64,000 bases of DNA from Cunninghamia lanceolata (GCA_027924645.1 BSBN01000187.1:17688001-17752000), one strand, 5' to 3'. Shown: positions 45,193 through 57,007, counted from the stretch's first letter. Made by a program: numbers and translations. The notes: generated by a model from the sequence alone, not told the origin.

Positions 45193-47491
45193 TGTAAAGT
45201 ACACATCCCATACCAAATGTAAAGTATGCATCCCATAAACTATAACACAGAAATAAATAACATCACAATTTAAATTAATATAAGAATGGAAAAGATATAT
45301 CTTCAATATATTTATGCCAAAATGTCAAATTACATCTTAATAAGTACACATGCCTAAACCATGAGTTAGCATAAGAAAAATATGTTACAAAATGATACAA
45401 CTTTGGCTCTCATGCTAAATAGTCAATTCTTTACAATAATAATGTACATATACAAGAATTATACAAGTAATGATAATGAATAAAGTCACTACCATCGGCT
45501 ACCACTAACCCACATGGTCATCTGCAAAGCCGAAGATAGAAAGATGTCCTAGGTGCTTTTCTGCCAACCACGAAGCTTAATGATTCCCCAAAATCCTTCC
45601 TAACACGAAGGATACCCAACCCTTCATGAAGTGCCTAGCAACCTGGAAACAATAGGCATGAGGGAAAACCCAGTGGAATATGATATTTACATGCATTTCT
45701 AACTAGAATGTGCATTATTCTACACTCAAGATGTGGCTAAGAAACATATCAATAAAAACTAGGCAATTATTCATCTATTTCAATGAAAACACAACTTTGG
45801 CCAAAGACTTATGCATAAACTGATAGATCTCGAAAAGAGGATCAACCTTCTCTATTAGCCCACATTCGTCACCCTATCCCGGAAGGTAAGCCCAACACAC
45901 TCATAGTAAAATAAACTAATTTCTTTACAAAAACAATCCATGGTAACACATGCACTTTCCTAATAATAGCTACTAGTTACTTTCTTGCAACAATTGACAT
46001 GAATATACTTTATAGCAAGTATGAGATCTATGATGATGTATGCATATTATACTTCTAACAAAAAGATCCATGCATTATTTATTTCAAGTTATACAAAGAA
46101 AGATGTCAATGTCGATCATGCCGGAACACACATAAATGTATATATATGGTTATATTCATAACCCACATTACATTCATAATTATCTAAAAAATAAAGATAG
46201 ATTATATGATTATATACTTGCAAGCAAGATTAGATTTATAATACCATTATGATTAAATTTGTGATTAGGAATTAAGGAGAATCATATTTTCTAACAATTT
46301 CAGATTCATGTTTACCAAACAAGAACACCATTTAAGTGAAGGCATAAATAGATAAGTTAGTTAAATTAAACCTAAAGGTGATCAAGAGGCTGCTATAGGG
46401 TCCAGCTAGCCGCTATAGGAAACCAATAGGATGCTATAGGAAACTAGTAAGATGCTACAGGAAACCAGTAAGTTGCTATAGGAATCTAGTAAGCTGTTGT
46501 ATAGAAAACTAGTTTATGGCTAAGTGAGTTTATATGAATTTCAACAGCACGAGATTGTTAAGGGAGGCTATTCTAGTTTTGATTTAATCATTTGAGAGTA
46601 TTATCCTCTATCAGAATCATTAAAAAGTGTAACTCATAAAACTGCTAGCAATGCTATAAGAAAATAGTTTGCTGCTACAAGAAAATAGTCTACTACTACA
46701 GGAAAACAATATGTTGCTACAGGAAAACAGTCTGCGGCTACAGGAACAGAGAGCGGTGACAAGAATATAGAGCGGCTACAAGAATAATATATTGTAGATC
46801 ATTATATTAAGTCTATCTATATTGTATCATGCATGAGTATATATATATATATATATAATTTAAAACATATATAGACCTATATATAATTAATAATAAAACT
46901 ATCAGAAACCAGCCTATATAGTTTTATTAAATCCAAAAGATGAAAGAAACCATGAGTACATGGCGAACCCATGCAATTGAAAAGAATGTACTTAGCAAAT
47001 GAAATTACATAATTAGCTAATCATCAAATGTCAATCAAAACCAATATCCAATGTAAAATGCACAAATAAGACTACATATCCATGTTGCGAATGCATAATG
47101 AATCCATCCATTAATGTAATATGTATGAAACTAAATGAGTGTGTGCATGCATCAGGTTTTTCTGTCATGCCAACTCTTGCCGGCAACTAGGACGCCTCTA
47201 CCTCAACCATGTTCTCATCTTTGACATGTTCCTGCACTTAGTCACACTCAGATCCTCATCAATAGGTTAGTCCATATAATCATAGCCGAAGCATGAGTAA
47301 GATATAAATCCATATTCATAACATAATAATCCATCATTATATCAACTTACGAATTTATGAAATTTAAAATTAACGGTAATTACCTCCACACACATGAAAT
47401 TACCCAATAGTAAAACAATCATAATGAAATGTCCAATAGTCTCATCAATTATACTAAATTATAAATGAAATAAAAAAGTTGAGATGTGACA
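45193..47491 (-). repeat. Element G 5' LTR (2299 bp)
   Basis: Partner of 37559-40562. The inner end is duplicated: TGTAAAGTACACATCCCATA at 45193 is repeated, slightly changed, at 45218, so 25 extra bases separate primer site and LTR body. Confidence 0.92.
46388..46790. repeat. Minisatellite in element G 5' LTR
   Basis: Same two-block array as 38743-39140, with units of the form GCTATAGGAAAC.AGTAAG and CTACAGGAAAACAGTCTG. Confidence 0.78.
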
Positions 47492-48107
47492 CTAGAGAGT
47501 TTTAGAAAGCATAACAATATTTGCAAATACACTATGAAACCTCAATCTCACCAAATAAATAAGAGAAGCAATACATGAAGCCACCAAATGGTAAATGGGA
47601 AATCACGAGCTAAACCACCCAAAGTATGGCACCTGAATCCCAAGTCAAAATCCAATGCCCCATAATTCCAATTCTTGGTCCACTAGCTAAAAATAACATA
47701 TTTCTTACACTTGTCATAAATTGTCACAATGTGTCATAACCACCTCATCAACTTGGGTGCTCCATTTTATCTCTATTATCTCTAGTCAAAGATGCTATAT
47801 GACGTGTGATAACATGCATCATAAGTTTGTCAACAAGTCAACTCAACAATATAACTCCCCTCGTACATGTTCTTATGTGTGTGATATAATCTTTTACATA
47901 GGTCTTACACATTCCTACATTGTCATAGATGCTCTTACACATCTTACACGACAATAGATTCTCTTACATGTCATATCAATGCATACACATGGCAAAGCGT
48001 CCAACTCATAGTGGGATGCCCTTTTCTATGAGGGCTCACAAATATCAATAAAAATAAATAAATCAAACATTCAAATTGCAAGGTTTATGACACATCTTGT
48101 CCCAACA

Positions 48108-49500
48108 ATGAGATTGATTTGGATCAAATTTACTCTCCTAGACTTGAACCAAGGTAGTAGACAAAATATTAGGAAACAAGATCAATTTTTGGTTAGAGAG
48201 ATGATGGGATCAAGGTTAGATAATGTTATTTGCTAACTTCCATGCAAAATATATCATCTTACACATTAGTTGATGCATAAAAGACAACCTAGTTGCTACG
48301 GGCCCAAAACATTGGGGAGAAAGGATGGGTATGTGATTTTCACCATTACACATATATGATGACGTAATATGAAATGCTGATTAATTTTTTAAAAGCTTTT
48401 TTCTCATAAATCTTATGATGTGATAGTTATATTATTTAATATGTTTGTGTATATATGTATAATGGTGAAAATCACATACCCATTCCCTTTTCACTTTTGT
48501 TTTGAACCCATTTTGACTAAAATGTCCTTTTATGTAATAACAAGTCTACTAGTGGCATATTCTTGTGCAAAATTTGGTTCATGACATTGTCCCAACCTAT
48601 CCCCATTAACATTCAGTCCCAAGAACTAGTTTTGATCCCTTGATCTCCCATTTGCCACTTCAGATCATATTTGCAAGTGCAAAATTGACCCATGGCATTT
48701 CCGAAGTCATTGATATGAACCTTGAACTTTTAAAATTCAAATTTAAACTTTGTTGACCTTTTTCACTAGGCATTGTGAGTCAACCTAGTGCATGTTAGTG
48801 TGCTTTGTTATTATATTTAAGGACAATCATCATTCATTTTGAAATTATTAGGGATTATGGAAAACTATTGTCATAGAGCATTCATTATACACCCATAGTA
48901 GCAATATTAGAGCACATAACAACATACATCATCTTAGACATCCTTGTATGCTTGCTTGCTCTCTTTGATTACTATTCAAAGCTATTGAATTGGTCCACCT
49001 AGGGGCTTGACCAAAGAAGAATTGATTCTTTCCTAACAAGTTCCCAAACATCTATAAAAACCACTCCATTATGTAGGTTTAGGTTTAATTTTGTGTGCTA
49101 GGTTAGTTCCATAGGTGCAAAGATCAATTATATAGGTGTGGATTTGAACTAGAACAAGACACAATCAATTTGTAGATTTTGATGCATTTATCTAGACAAG
49201 GCCCTAGTTTTGAACACATTGGTGAATGAATTCCTATTATCTTTAACAACATATTCCTCCATCTAAATTCCAAAATAAATATCGTATTTAATTTATTTAA
49301 AATTTATAATTCTAATTCTATATTAATTATTTCAATATGAACTCTAAACCTTTGAAGTTTATTATTTGATTATTACCTCTAAATAAATTTATTACAATTG
49401 TCAAAACATCTTATTTTCAATACAATATGTATAAAGGTTCTTTACATTGATATAAACTGAATTCATAAGAGAAAGGACCACATAGAACATTAAGTAATTT
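48108..49500. other. Intergenic DNA upstream of the host gene
   Basis: No coding region or RNA gene seen on either strand. It holds the MITE-like inverted repeat described separately. Confidence 0.6.
48325..48483. mobile_element. MITE-like element with 33-bp terminal inverted repeats
   Basis: 48325-48357 and 48451-48483 are inverted copies differing at one base (ATGGGTATGTGATTTTCACC and so on), separated by 93 bp. The short length, AT-rich centre and lack of coding fit a MITE. No clear target duplication, so superfamily unknown. Confidence 0.7.
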
Positions 49501-49659
49501 TCCCATTCCTATAGTATTTAGGATGTTTAAGAGTGTGGAAACTTTTGCCCCTAGTTTGTCCATCCAAGGTGTCATTCATAAACAAATAAATTCCAGCCCA
49601 CATGAGAATCACCCACGCATTCCTTCCCATTTCCTAGCTGGTTCTTGTGCTGTGACCCC

Positions 49660-49954
49660 AACCCTTTTAAACCCTAAAAACACCGCGGGGAAAGGAGGGA
49701 ATGAGCCGGCAGCCTGCCACGTGTCATGAAGTGCCACAGTCCATCCTACGGATTTCATTTCTTCCTCAATTCCGCCCACCCAGTTCTTCTTCGTTCTCAT
49801 TCAGCACAAGGAAAAAGCACCCTAAACAGCCAACTATGCTGGTGCCAATCTTCTCTGCCCACAAAAATAGCAGGGAAACGAAATCCCTATTTAAGCCCTG
49901 TTTGAGTAGCCCCACTGAGTTTTACTAGCAGCAGAAGCATTTGTAGCAGCAGCT
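49660..49954 (+). promoter_or_regulatory. Promoter region and 5' UTR of the host gene
   Basis: GC-richer than its surroundings. AAACCCTAA (49669-49677) is a telo-box, common in promoters of plant growth genes. CACGTG (49718-49723, within CCACGTGTC) is a G-box, bound by bZIP and bHLH factors and part of an ABRE-type core. CTATTTAAG (49888-49896) is TATA-like, about 60 bp before the ATG, so transcription may start near 49920. No upstream ATG lies between it and the start codon. Sites by inspection only. Confidence 0.55.
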
Positions 49955-52900
49955 ATGAAGTCGTCAAAGAAGCGCAGCAGGGATTCTGGGATTGACAATG
50001 AGTTTACAGCAGAAGAAATGGAAGCAGCAGACGCTCTGCTAATGCTTTGTCATTTAAGGTGTGCTTTTCTTCAGTGGGCAGTCAAAAGGAGGCGATCTGC
50101 TATCGCTAGAGGTGGCATTAGGGACACCCACATTATCCACCAATCCAAACTGGCCAACAGAAGTCCGGTGTCACTGCTTGCCTTATCTTGGAGTGAAAGT
50201 GACGAGTCTAATGAGAGACCAGACGGGCTGCTGCCGTCATCAAAGGTAAATGGGTCTTTATGATTTGCTAGTTTTTGCATTGGGTTTGTTCAATTTCTTT
50301 TTGTTTATGATGATTATGGGTTGTGGGTGATTTGAGTTGTTTGTAACAGGTTTGGGGTCTTGTCTGAATTACATGTTCTGTAGTTTTTTTCAAAAGCTTT
50401 TGAATTAGGTTTGAGTCATTTTTAAGATATTGGGTCTGAGATCTTTCATAGTTTTTGAGCTGGGTCTGTGTCTTTTCTTAGTTTTCTGAATTGGGTTTGA
50501 GATTTATCTTAGTTTTTGAGCTGGGTTTGAAATTCTGCAGGAAATAAGTGTAAAAATTGTACCTCGGAGAAGGCTGCCTAAGAAAAAGGTTGGTATCCAT
50601 ATCCCCAATACTCTGCAACCCTTTTCCTCCCAACCCGTAGTTCCAATGAAGGTTATCACTTTTGATAGAAAGCGCCAGAGGAGTAGTGCCTTTTTGCATA
50701 TATTTGATTGTGCTTATTTATGGATCTGTGTTATTGAACTCTGAAAATGATTGTATTGGCTTTTGAAGTATGGGCTCTGAAAATGATTGTATTGTTTTTT
50801 TAGGTTCGTACATGTGTTTATGTACATGTGGGTGTATGCCACATTGATTGATGAAAGCAAGAAGCAGATAAAATGCACAATAATCAACAACTGCCTGATT
50901 TGTTAGATATGGAGCAAAGCTAATACATGCAATGCACTTTGTCTTTACTCTGACATGGATTTATGTGTTTGCATGCGGTTATTGGCATGCAATAGCTATG
51001 AATGAAATTACCTCAAAGAGTTATCCCAATCCTTGTTTAGTGTATATGTAAATTGATTGTGTGTCTCTGCATATAGTTAGGATGTTGATGTGTCATAGAT
51101 ATGAATGAAATTAGGGCAAGCATGCACCTCAATCGTTGCTGTACTAGTCAGTTACAGATTGACACTCAATACTCAGGGTACTGCCATTCTTGGGAGAGTA
51201 ATGGGGATGCATATCTTCTATAGATAGTTAGAAATGTCTTCTTGCACTTTCATTATTGAAAATCATGCAAGTATAAGTGAGCATGACTTGGTTGCATGTA
51301 CTGGAAAATGCACCATGCAGATAGAGCAGGTATGCTCTATTCTCGTAGAGATACATGGACAGAGCAGGTATGTGCTAGACATGGACAGAGCAGGTATGTG
51401 CTATTCTCTAGAGATACATTTGTACCCTTTAAATTCTACAGTTCGCATGCCATATATCCTTGGTCTAGAATGTAATCTACCTATGTGTGTGCACAACCCT
51501 ATTTACAAACATGGGCACTGTTTTGAGCATGCATATCAATATGTATTGGAGACAAATGTATATAACTATATTCCACAGGCACTGCCTCAACCCATTTTCT
51601 GAGGGAATGCATTCCGACTCGTACCCTTCCCCTGGACATTTGTGTTTTCTTCTGCCCAGGATTTGGAGGTGCCTTGTAGGTGTCCCCTCTTTGTGTCTTA
51701 GTGTATCCTGATTGCCCAGAGAGAGGGAGAGAGAGGTTTCTTCTAAATGTCCCCTTATCATGTCCCAGTGTGTGTGTATATGTATAGACAATCATGACTA
51801 TACAGATGTGCACACTGCGCTGAGCATATGCTGGAGTAATTTATATGCTTGCTTACATATATACTGTATATTAATATATGAATATATACACCCACACACC
51901 TTTATGTCTAAATATACCTGTCTATACAGACACATTTATAGATATGTGCATATGTGTCTGTATGTCTCTGGCTGTATATATATAAATTTCTGAGTGAGCA
52001 AATACACATTTTTGCAGCACTTGCTTTTTTAGCATGCACTTGCATTTTTATATACTCATTTTTGTATGTACAGACTTTTGTGTTCATGTGTGCATGGAAT
52101 GTTCCTTTCTTGTTGGAAAGGTAAGAGATCTTGTTGATTACTAACATATAGGTTTTGATGAATGCAGACACATACGGAATTGAAAGAATTGGTGAACACA
52201 CTCTCTTTAGAAAACAGTAGATTGACAAAGGTTAGCTTGTTTGTCACTGGTTTCCACTTTATTTTAAATAATGTACCATGTCTTGATGCATTCAAACAAT
52301 TGTTTTTCACTAGTTTTGATCAAAGGAAATGTTTCTCATGAGTATTATGTTTTGGAACAGGAGGAAGAGCAACTGATGAAAACCTATCAGCAGCTACGAG
52401 ACTGGAACCATCATTTAAAATCACAGGTACAACCTGGTGTTTGACTTTCATTTTTGTTAGTTTTGCTTTTGCAAAGAGCCGAGGAAATAAGGATTTACAC
52501 TTTTACTGAGAGATGGCTGCGTGTGGTTTTGGCAGTTGGCAGAGCAAAGACAAGAGCAAAAGCTGCTCTCCACTCCCCAGCCAACATCATCTGATAGGGG
52601 CTCAAGCCATGGGACAGAAGCTTTTGTTTCTGTTGATGATTCATCAAGGCATGATGAACATGACTCTTCTGACCATTTTGTTGGCACACTGGATTTAAGT
52701 ACTGTGTATGATGAACCTCTGCATGCTGGAGTGTCTGTGCATCCACACGAACTTGTATCTTCATCTGGGTCTGAGAAGGGGGACTCTTCCAGACCTACCA
52801 AGGATCCCTCCTGTTTTTTAGGTCTACCAGATTTGAATGCTCCTACTGAAGCTCTGCGTGATATAGTTCCAAATGGTTTCCATGAAGAAACGCTTCTTTC

Positions 52901-52997
52901 AAGGAACAAAGTTGCTGTTGCTGCTGAAGCAAGGAGGCGACGAATAGAGCTTACAAGAGTCAAATATGCCCAGACACGTAAAGTTCGATCAAGATGA
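49955..52997 (+). CDS. Host gene: basic coiled-coil DLN-motif protein, five exons
   Basis: Exons 49955-50245, 50541-50588, 52168-52230, 52361-52426 and 52536-52997 join in phase 0 at GT-AG introns to give 309 residues. Exon 1: MKSSKKRSRDSG, then an acidic helix EEMEAADALLML and WAVKRRRSA, then SPVSLLALSWSESDES. Exon 2: VKIVPRRRLPKKK, a likely nuclear signal. Exons 3-4: LKELVNTLSLENSRLTK, then EEEQLMKTYQQLRDW, a leucine-zipper-like coiled coil. Exon 5: Ser/Asp-rich, then FLGLPDLNAPTEAL, a DLNxP variant of the EAR repression motif, and a basic tail AEARRRRIELTR. Helix, SPxxxLSWS, basic patch, coiled coil and DLN motif in this order resemble an unnamed plant family I recall; a repressor or adaptor role in the nucleus is inference. 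No stops or frameshifts; it looks functional. Confidence 0.85.
50589..52167 (+). other. Intron 2 of the host gene
   Basis: Donor GTTGGT follows AAAAAG at 50588; acceptor AATGCAG ends at 52167. At 1579 bp it is far longer than the other introns (109-295 bp). It contains a short duplication (AGAGCAGGTATG at 51323, 51361 and 51387) and stretches of TATATG/TGTGTG. Open frames inside are fortuitous. Confidence 0.8.
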
Positions 52998-53072
52998 GTT
53001 AAATGAGGGCCACTCTGTCCTGCATTAAAATTTCAGATGTCAAATTTGATGCGTGCAAGAAATTGTGCATGC

Positions 53073-53161
53073 TTCTAAGATCTCTTCTCTCATCAACAAA
53101 AGATTTTTTGCTAGATACTACCTACATTACTCTTGTGTTGATGAGAGAAGAGATCTTAGAA
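53073..53161. repeat. Perfect 26-bp inverted repeat after the host gene stop
   Basis: 53073-53098 and 53136-53161 are exact reverse complements (TTCTAAGATCTCTTCTCTCA and onward) around a 37-base loop. They start 75 bases after the stop codon, probably in the 3' UTR, where the transcript could fold into a long perfect stem. Could be a very small MITE, a microRNA-like hairpin or an RNA-stability element. Confidence 0.85.
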
Positions 53162-55234
53162 TTAGTAAGTCCGGAGTTTTGTAGATTGGAATTAGTCTAT
53201 TAGATGTCAAAGAATGCTGCATGGTTGGCTAAATAGGAATTAAATTAATTGATTGAAATTAGTGGCAAACATTCAAGGACTTAGGCTCTAGACGCACTTG
53301 TTTAATGCTGATTAAGGTTGATGGTAGTATTTTTCCCTTTGCAAATGGGGCAACCATGCTGGTTCTGAGCTCTGCATATCAGTTGAAAGGAGAGGATAAG
53401 CATTTTCGTCGATATCTGACAGTATGTAGGTAGTTTCTAGCAATGAATTGCAAGTCTGGGCATAAATTTATGCCCTGTATACGAACTTTCTCATCTCTGT
53501 CTACTAGAGTTCTGAGGGTATAAATAAGATCTTCAGATTCCTTAATTTGTATTCTAATTACCAATTTTGTTTTCCATTACTTGTAACAAATATGAGCATT
53601 GCAAGAAAGGCACAATTTAAAGTGCTGTAAGAAATAAGAGTGTATGCACGTAGGAGATCTGGTCTCCATTTTATCATCGTCTCATAAAGTTTAGTCTATG
53701 TTTATATTTGATTCCAAGGATTATACTTCTTCGGCTATTGATCATGTTAAAGTTCAATTTTGTATTTTCTATTCCATATTCATAAATTGAAGTCTCACTG
53801 ACAGATTCTTTTTAGTTTGAGGGGACATCAAATGCTTTCAGGTACTTGATAACTGAGTACTGTATCTCGGGTTTGTCTATGAATTCAAATTACAATCTTA
53901 ACTGATGTATTGGTCGCCACCCAATCACCTGAAGAGGGTTGACATTGGTGCAAGAATACGGCCTTCTTGCTTCGCTAATTGCCAGTCTTTTGATGAGATT
54001 TTGATTTTAATTCTTTGGAACTTTTTCTTGGCTGGACAAGCTAGAGAGAATTTTTGGAAGTTCTAATGATCTTTTGGTTTACATGGTAACTGTTGCAGCA
54101 GTCTTTATGCATAAATCTTCATATTACCAAAATTTCAATCTGGATTTTTCAAATCAATACAATCATCATAGTAGAAGGAAGAATACAACATGGTTACAAG
54201 GATCATTCATTAGTTGTGTTTAATCAAATTCAAGAGTTTTATGTTCATCAAAGTTTCATGTACATAAAAATAAAGGTAGTTTTTAGGCCCTCGCGAAGCA
54301 AAACTAAAAACTACCAGTTTGGTGCATGAGACCCTTCTGTGCACACAGTGGGGATTGATTTTCCATTCAACAGAACATTTATACATTATCCTTCACTGGA
54401 TTTGAACCTATGCCCCTCTGTAGAGCGTGCACACTTTCAACATCAGTCCCACAAGAGGATTGTTTTTTCATATAATTATGTCCATAATACATGTATTTTT
54501 CAAGGGAAGACCTCGGTAGTACTATTCCATTGTGTCTTCGCATTTAGATTTTGAAGACGGCAGATGTCTAAGCGACAACATTGTGCAATACTTGCCCAAA
54601 ACACCTAAACGGGTCTAAATTTTTTTTTTGAACTATACAAACTTTGTAGTTTACATAGCGCCAGGGCAGAACAGCCTATCGTTGTCTCAGTAATGTTCTT
54701 CAGTGGCATGCAAGGGCAGAATGTTAAATTAGCTTGCCAGGTAATAAATCGGTAGCAGATTGCTTTAGAAAGATTTCAAATCAAAATTTGAAGGAATTTT
54801 GCTTTGAATCATCATAATTTAAGAAACAAGCTAAACATCCATGAGTGCCATACAAGATGCTAAAGCAAAATCTAGTCAAATAGAACAATGGAAAGCAAAC
54901 TGGGCTATTAAAATTTAACTCCTTAAATAAATTATAAACCATATTCTCCGTATCATAACATCTCCATTGGAAGGAAACATGGCAAGCAAGATGCTGTTAA
55001 TGAGAAAAAAATGTTCCTAGTACCCATAACTTAGGGATTTTAATGGCATAGACGTGATTCAAAGTATTATTCATTTCATCCACCTTACATAAATTTCCCA
55101 TGTGTGTAAAATACATTAAAGTGCTCAAGTACACACCCTTAGTTGACCTCGAGCAAGTGGTCAAATAATCCTACTTGGAATGAAATGAAAATAACAGGGT
55201 ATAAATCTCATTTTATGGCAAGCTTTCAATAGAT
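53162..55234. other. No gene seen downstream of the host gene
   Basis: Includes the presumed 3' flank. No coding similarity; open frames 54093-54329 and 54339-54554 have no motif. No clear AATAAA was found in the first 600 bases. Confidence 0.6.
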
Positions 55235-56735
55235 TATTCCATAAATTAAAAATATGCCTAATATAATTTGATATAATTTCTTATTCAATATGGTAGCAAA
55301 TTAGTGTTTTAATTTAGGCAGATAATTAGGCCGAGAGGTGTTACAATGGCAGCAAATTAGTGTTTTAATTTAGGTAGATAATTAAAACTGCCTGCTTGTC
55401 AACAATCAATGATTTCTTCACTAGATTTGGGGTTTGGGGGTTGGTAATCTCGATCTAATTATTTTTGTCAATCTGTATCATTGCCATCTGATGTAATATC
55501 AATCGGCTTGTTTTTTATGTAATATGACCACACATGACTTGTCTACAACTTTTTACGTCATGACTTGTAATCTCAGTTTATATTAAGTTTTTAAGAGAAG
55601 AAAATTTAATTATTCCATAAATTAAAAATATGCCTAATATGCCTAATTTGATATAATTTCTTATTCAATATGGAAGCAAATTAGTGTTTTAATTTAGGCA
55701 GATAATTAAAATTGCCTGCTCACGTCAATGATTTCTTCACTATATTTGGGGGTGTCAGTGCCATCTGATGTAATATCAATTGGCTTGTTTTTAATTAAAT
55801 AAAAATAACAGGGCGTAAATCCCATTTTATATTAAGTTTTCAAGAGAAGACAATTTAATTATTTGGGGGTTGGTAATCTCGATCTAATTATTTTTGTCAA
55901 TCTGTGTTAGTGCCATTTGATGTAATATCAATTGGCTTGTTTTTAATTAAATGAAAATAACAAAGCGTAAATCCCATTTTATATTAAGTTTTCAAGAGAA
56001 GACAATTTAATTATTCCATAAATTAAAAATATGCCTAATATGCCTAATTTGATATAATTTCTTATTGGAATTAAATGAAAATAACAGGGCCTAAATCTCA
56101 TTTTATATTAAGTTTTCAAGAGAAGAAAATTTAATTATTCCATAAATTAAAAATATGCCTAATATGCCTAATTTGATATAAATTCTTATTCAATATGGCA
56201 GTAAATTAGTGTTTTAATTTAGGCAGATAATTACGCCGAGAGGTGTTACAATGGTAGCAATTAAAACTGTCTGCTATCAACTATCAATGATTTCTTCACT
56301 ATGCCTAATATACTCACCACTTAAATACCACTTTACTTGAAACGTTAATGGACTATGTTAATATGGACTTTTTTTCCTTCCTTTATTTCTTCACTATATT
56401 TGGGGGTTGGTAATCTCGATCTAATTATTTTTGTCAATCTGTGTCACTGCCATGTCATGTAATATTAATTGGCTTGTTTTTAATTAAATGAAAATAAGAG
56501 GGCACAAATCTCATTTTATATTAAATTTTCAGGAGAAAAAAATTTAATTATTCCATAAATTAAAAATTATGCCTAATATGCCTAATTTGATATAATTTAT
56601 TATTGGAAATAAATGAAAATAACACGCGTAAATCTCATTTTATATTAAGTTTTCAAGAGAAGAAAATTTAATTATTCCATAAATTAAAAATATGCATAAT
56701 ATGCCTAGTTTGATATAATTTCTTATTCAAGGGCT
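55235..56735. repeat. Complex tandem repeat, six copies of a core
   Basis: The core ATTCCATAAATTAAAAAT.ATGC(C/A)TAATATGCCTA occurs near 55235, 55612, 56012, 56136, 56549 and 56674. Gaps are 377, 400, 124, 413 and 125, so a long unit of about 400 bp alternates with a short one of about 124 bp. Long units also share GGTTGGTAATCTCGATCTAA, TGATGTAATATCAATTGGC and GCAGATAATTA. Non-coding. Confidence 0.85.
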
Positions 56736-56771
56736 GGTGCAAAAAGTGGCCAACTTTTTTTAAAAAAAATT

Positions 56772-56865
56772 TAAGCCGTAACGCGTTATGGCTTAGTGAT
56801 GTCGAGCCTAAGGCTTGGCAACACCAAGCCATAACACGCTCGCGTTATAATGCGAGTGCGTTATG
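56772..56865. repeat. CpG-rich cluster of palindromes
   Basis: Three adjacent dyad symmetries: 56772-56795 (TAAGCCGTAACGCGTTATGGCTTA, 24 bases split here as TAAGCCGTAACG and CGTTATGGCTTA, one mismatched pair); 56812-56830 (GGCTTGG, 5-base loop, CCAAGCC); and 56830-56865 (14-bp arms, two mismatches, around GTTATAAT). They share GCCATAAC/GTTATGGC phrases. CpG density is much higher than in the surrounding DNA. Confidence 0.8.
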
Positions 56866-57007
56866 CTCTGCCATTTAAAAAAAACTGTGTTTCATTTCAT
56901 TGTTTCACTACATTTCACAACAAACCTGTGGCTTGGAGACAAAGGAGAGTGCGCTCGCATTATCGAAGGGCATATCGTCAACAATTTGTTGCCGATTCAT
57001 CGTCAAA

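Larger units (their letters stand above)
37559..47491 (-). mobile_element. Element G: Ty3/gypsy chromovirus nested in the LTR of F
   Basis: Long direct repeats (37559-40562 and 45193-47491) begin TGTAAAGTAC and end GATGTG(G/A)CA. The flanks are TTGGA and CTAGA, probably a mutated 5-bp duplication. On the - strand come primer site, Gag, knuckle, protease, RT, RNase H, HHCC integrase, chromodomain and a purine tract, all present in order. It is the best-preserved coding element in the window, yet carries many stop codons and one or two frameshifts. Confidence 0.94.
37301..48107 (-). repeat. Element F 5' LTR, split by element G
   Basis: 37301-37558 plus 47492-48107 together align with the LTR of C: shared GGAAG.TAAG, CTACACTAATC, TCACCAAC, ACAATA(C/G)ATGAA, CAAAGATGCT.TATGA and the closing GCAAGGTT...CAACA. 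The start reads TAAAAGG instead of TGTAAGG. Element G sits in the middle. Confidence 0.82.

Noticed and set aside
51234..51993. Several overlapping open frames in intron 2
   Set aside because: They lie between well-supported splice sites and consist of TATATG/TGTGTG-type low-complexity translation.
54390..54460. tRNA-like B-box (GGTTCAAATCC on the - strand)
   Set aside because: No matching A-box, acceptor stem or cloverleaf could be folded by eye around it; at best an old tRNA-derived scrap.
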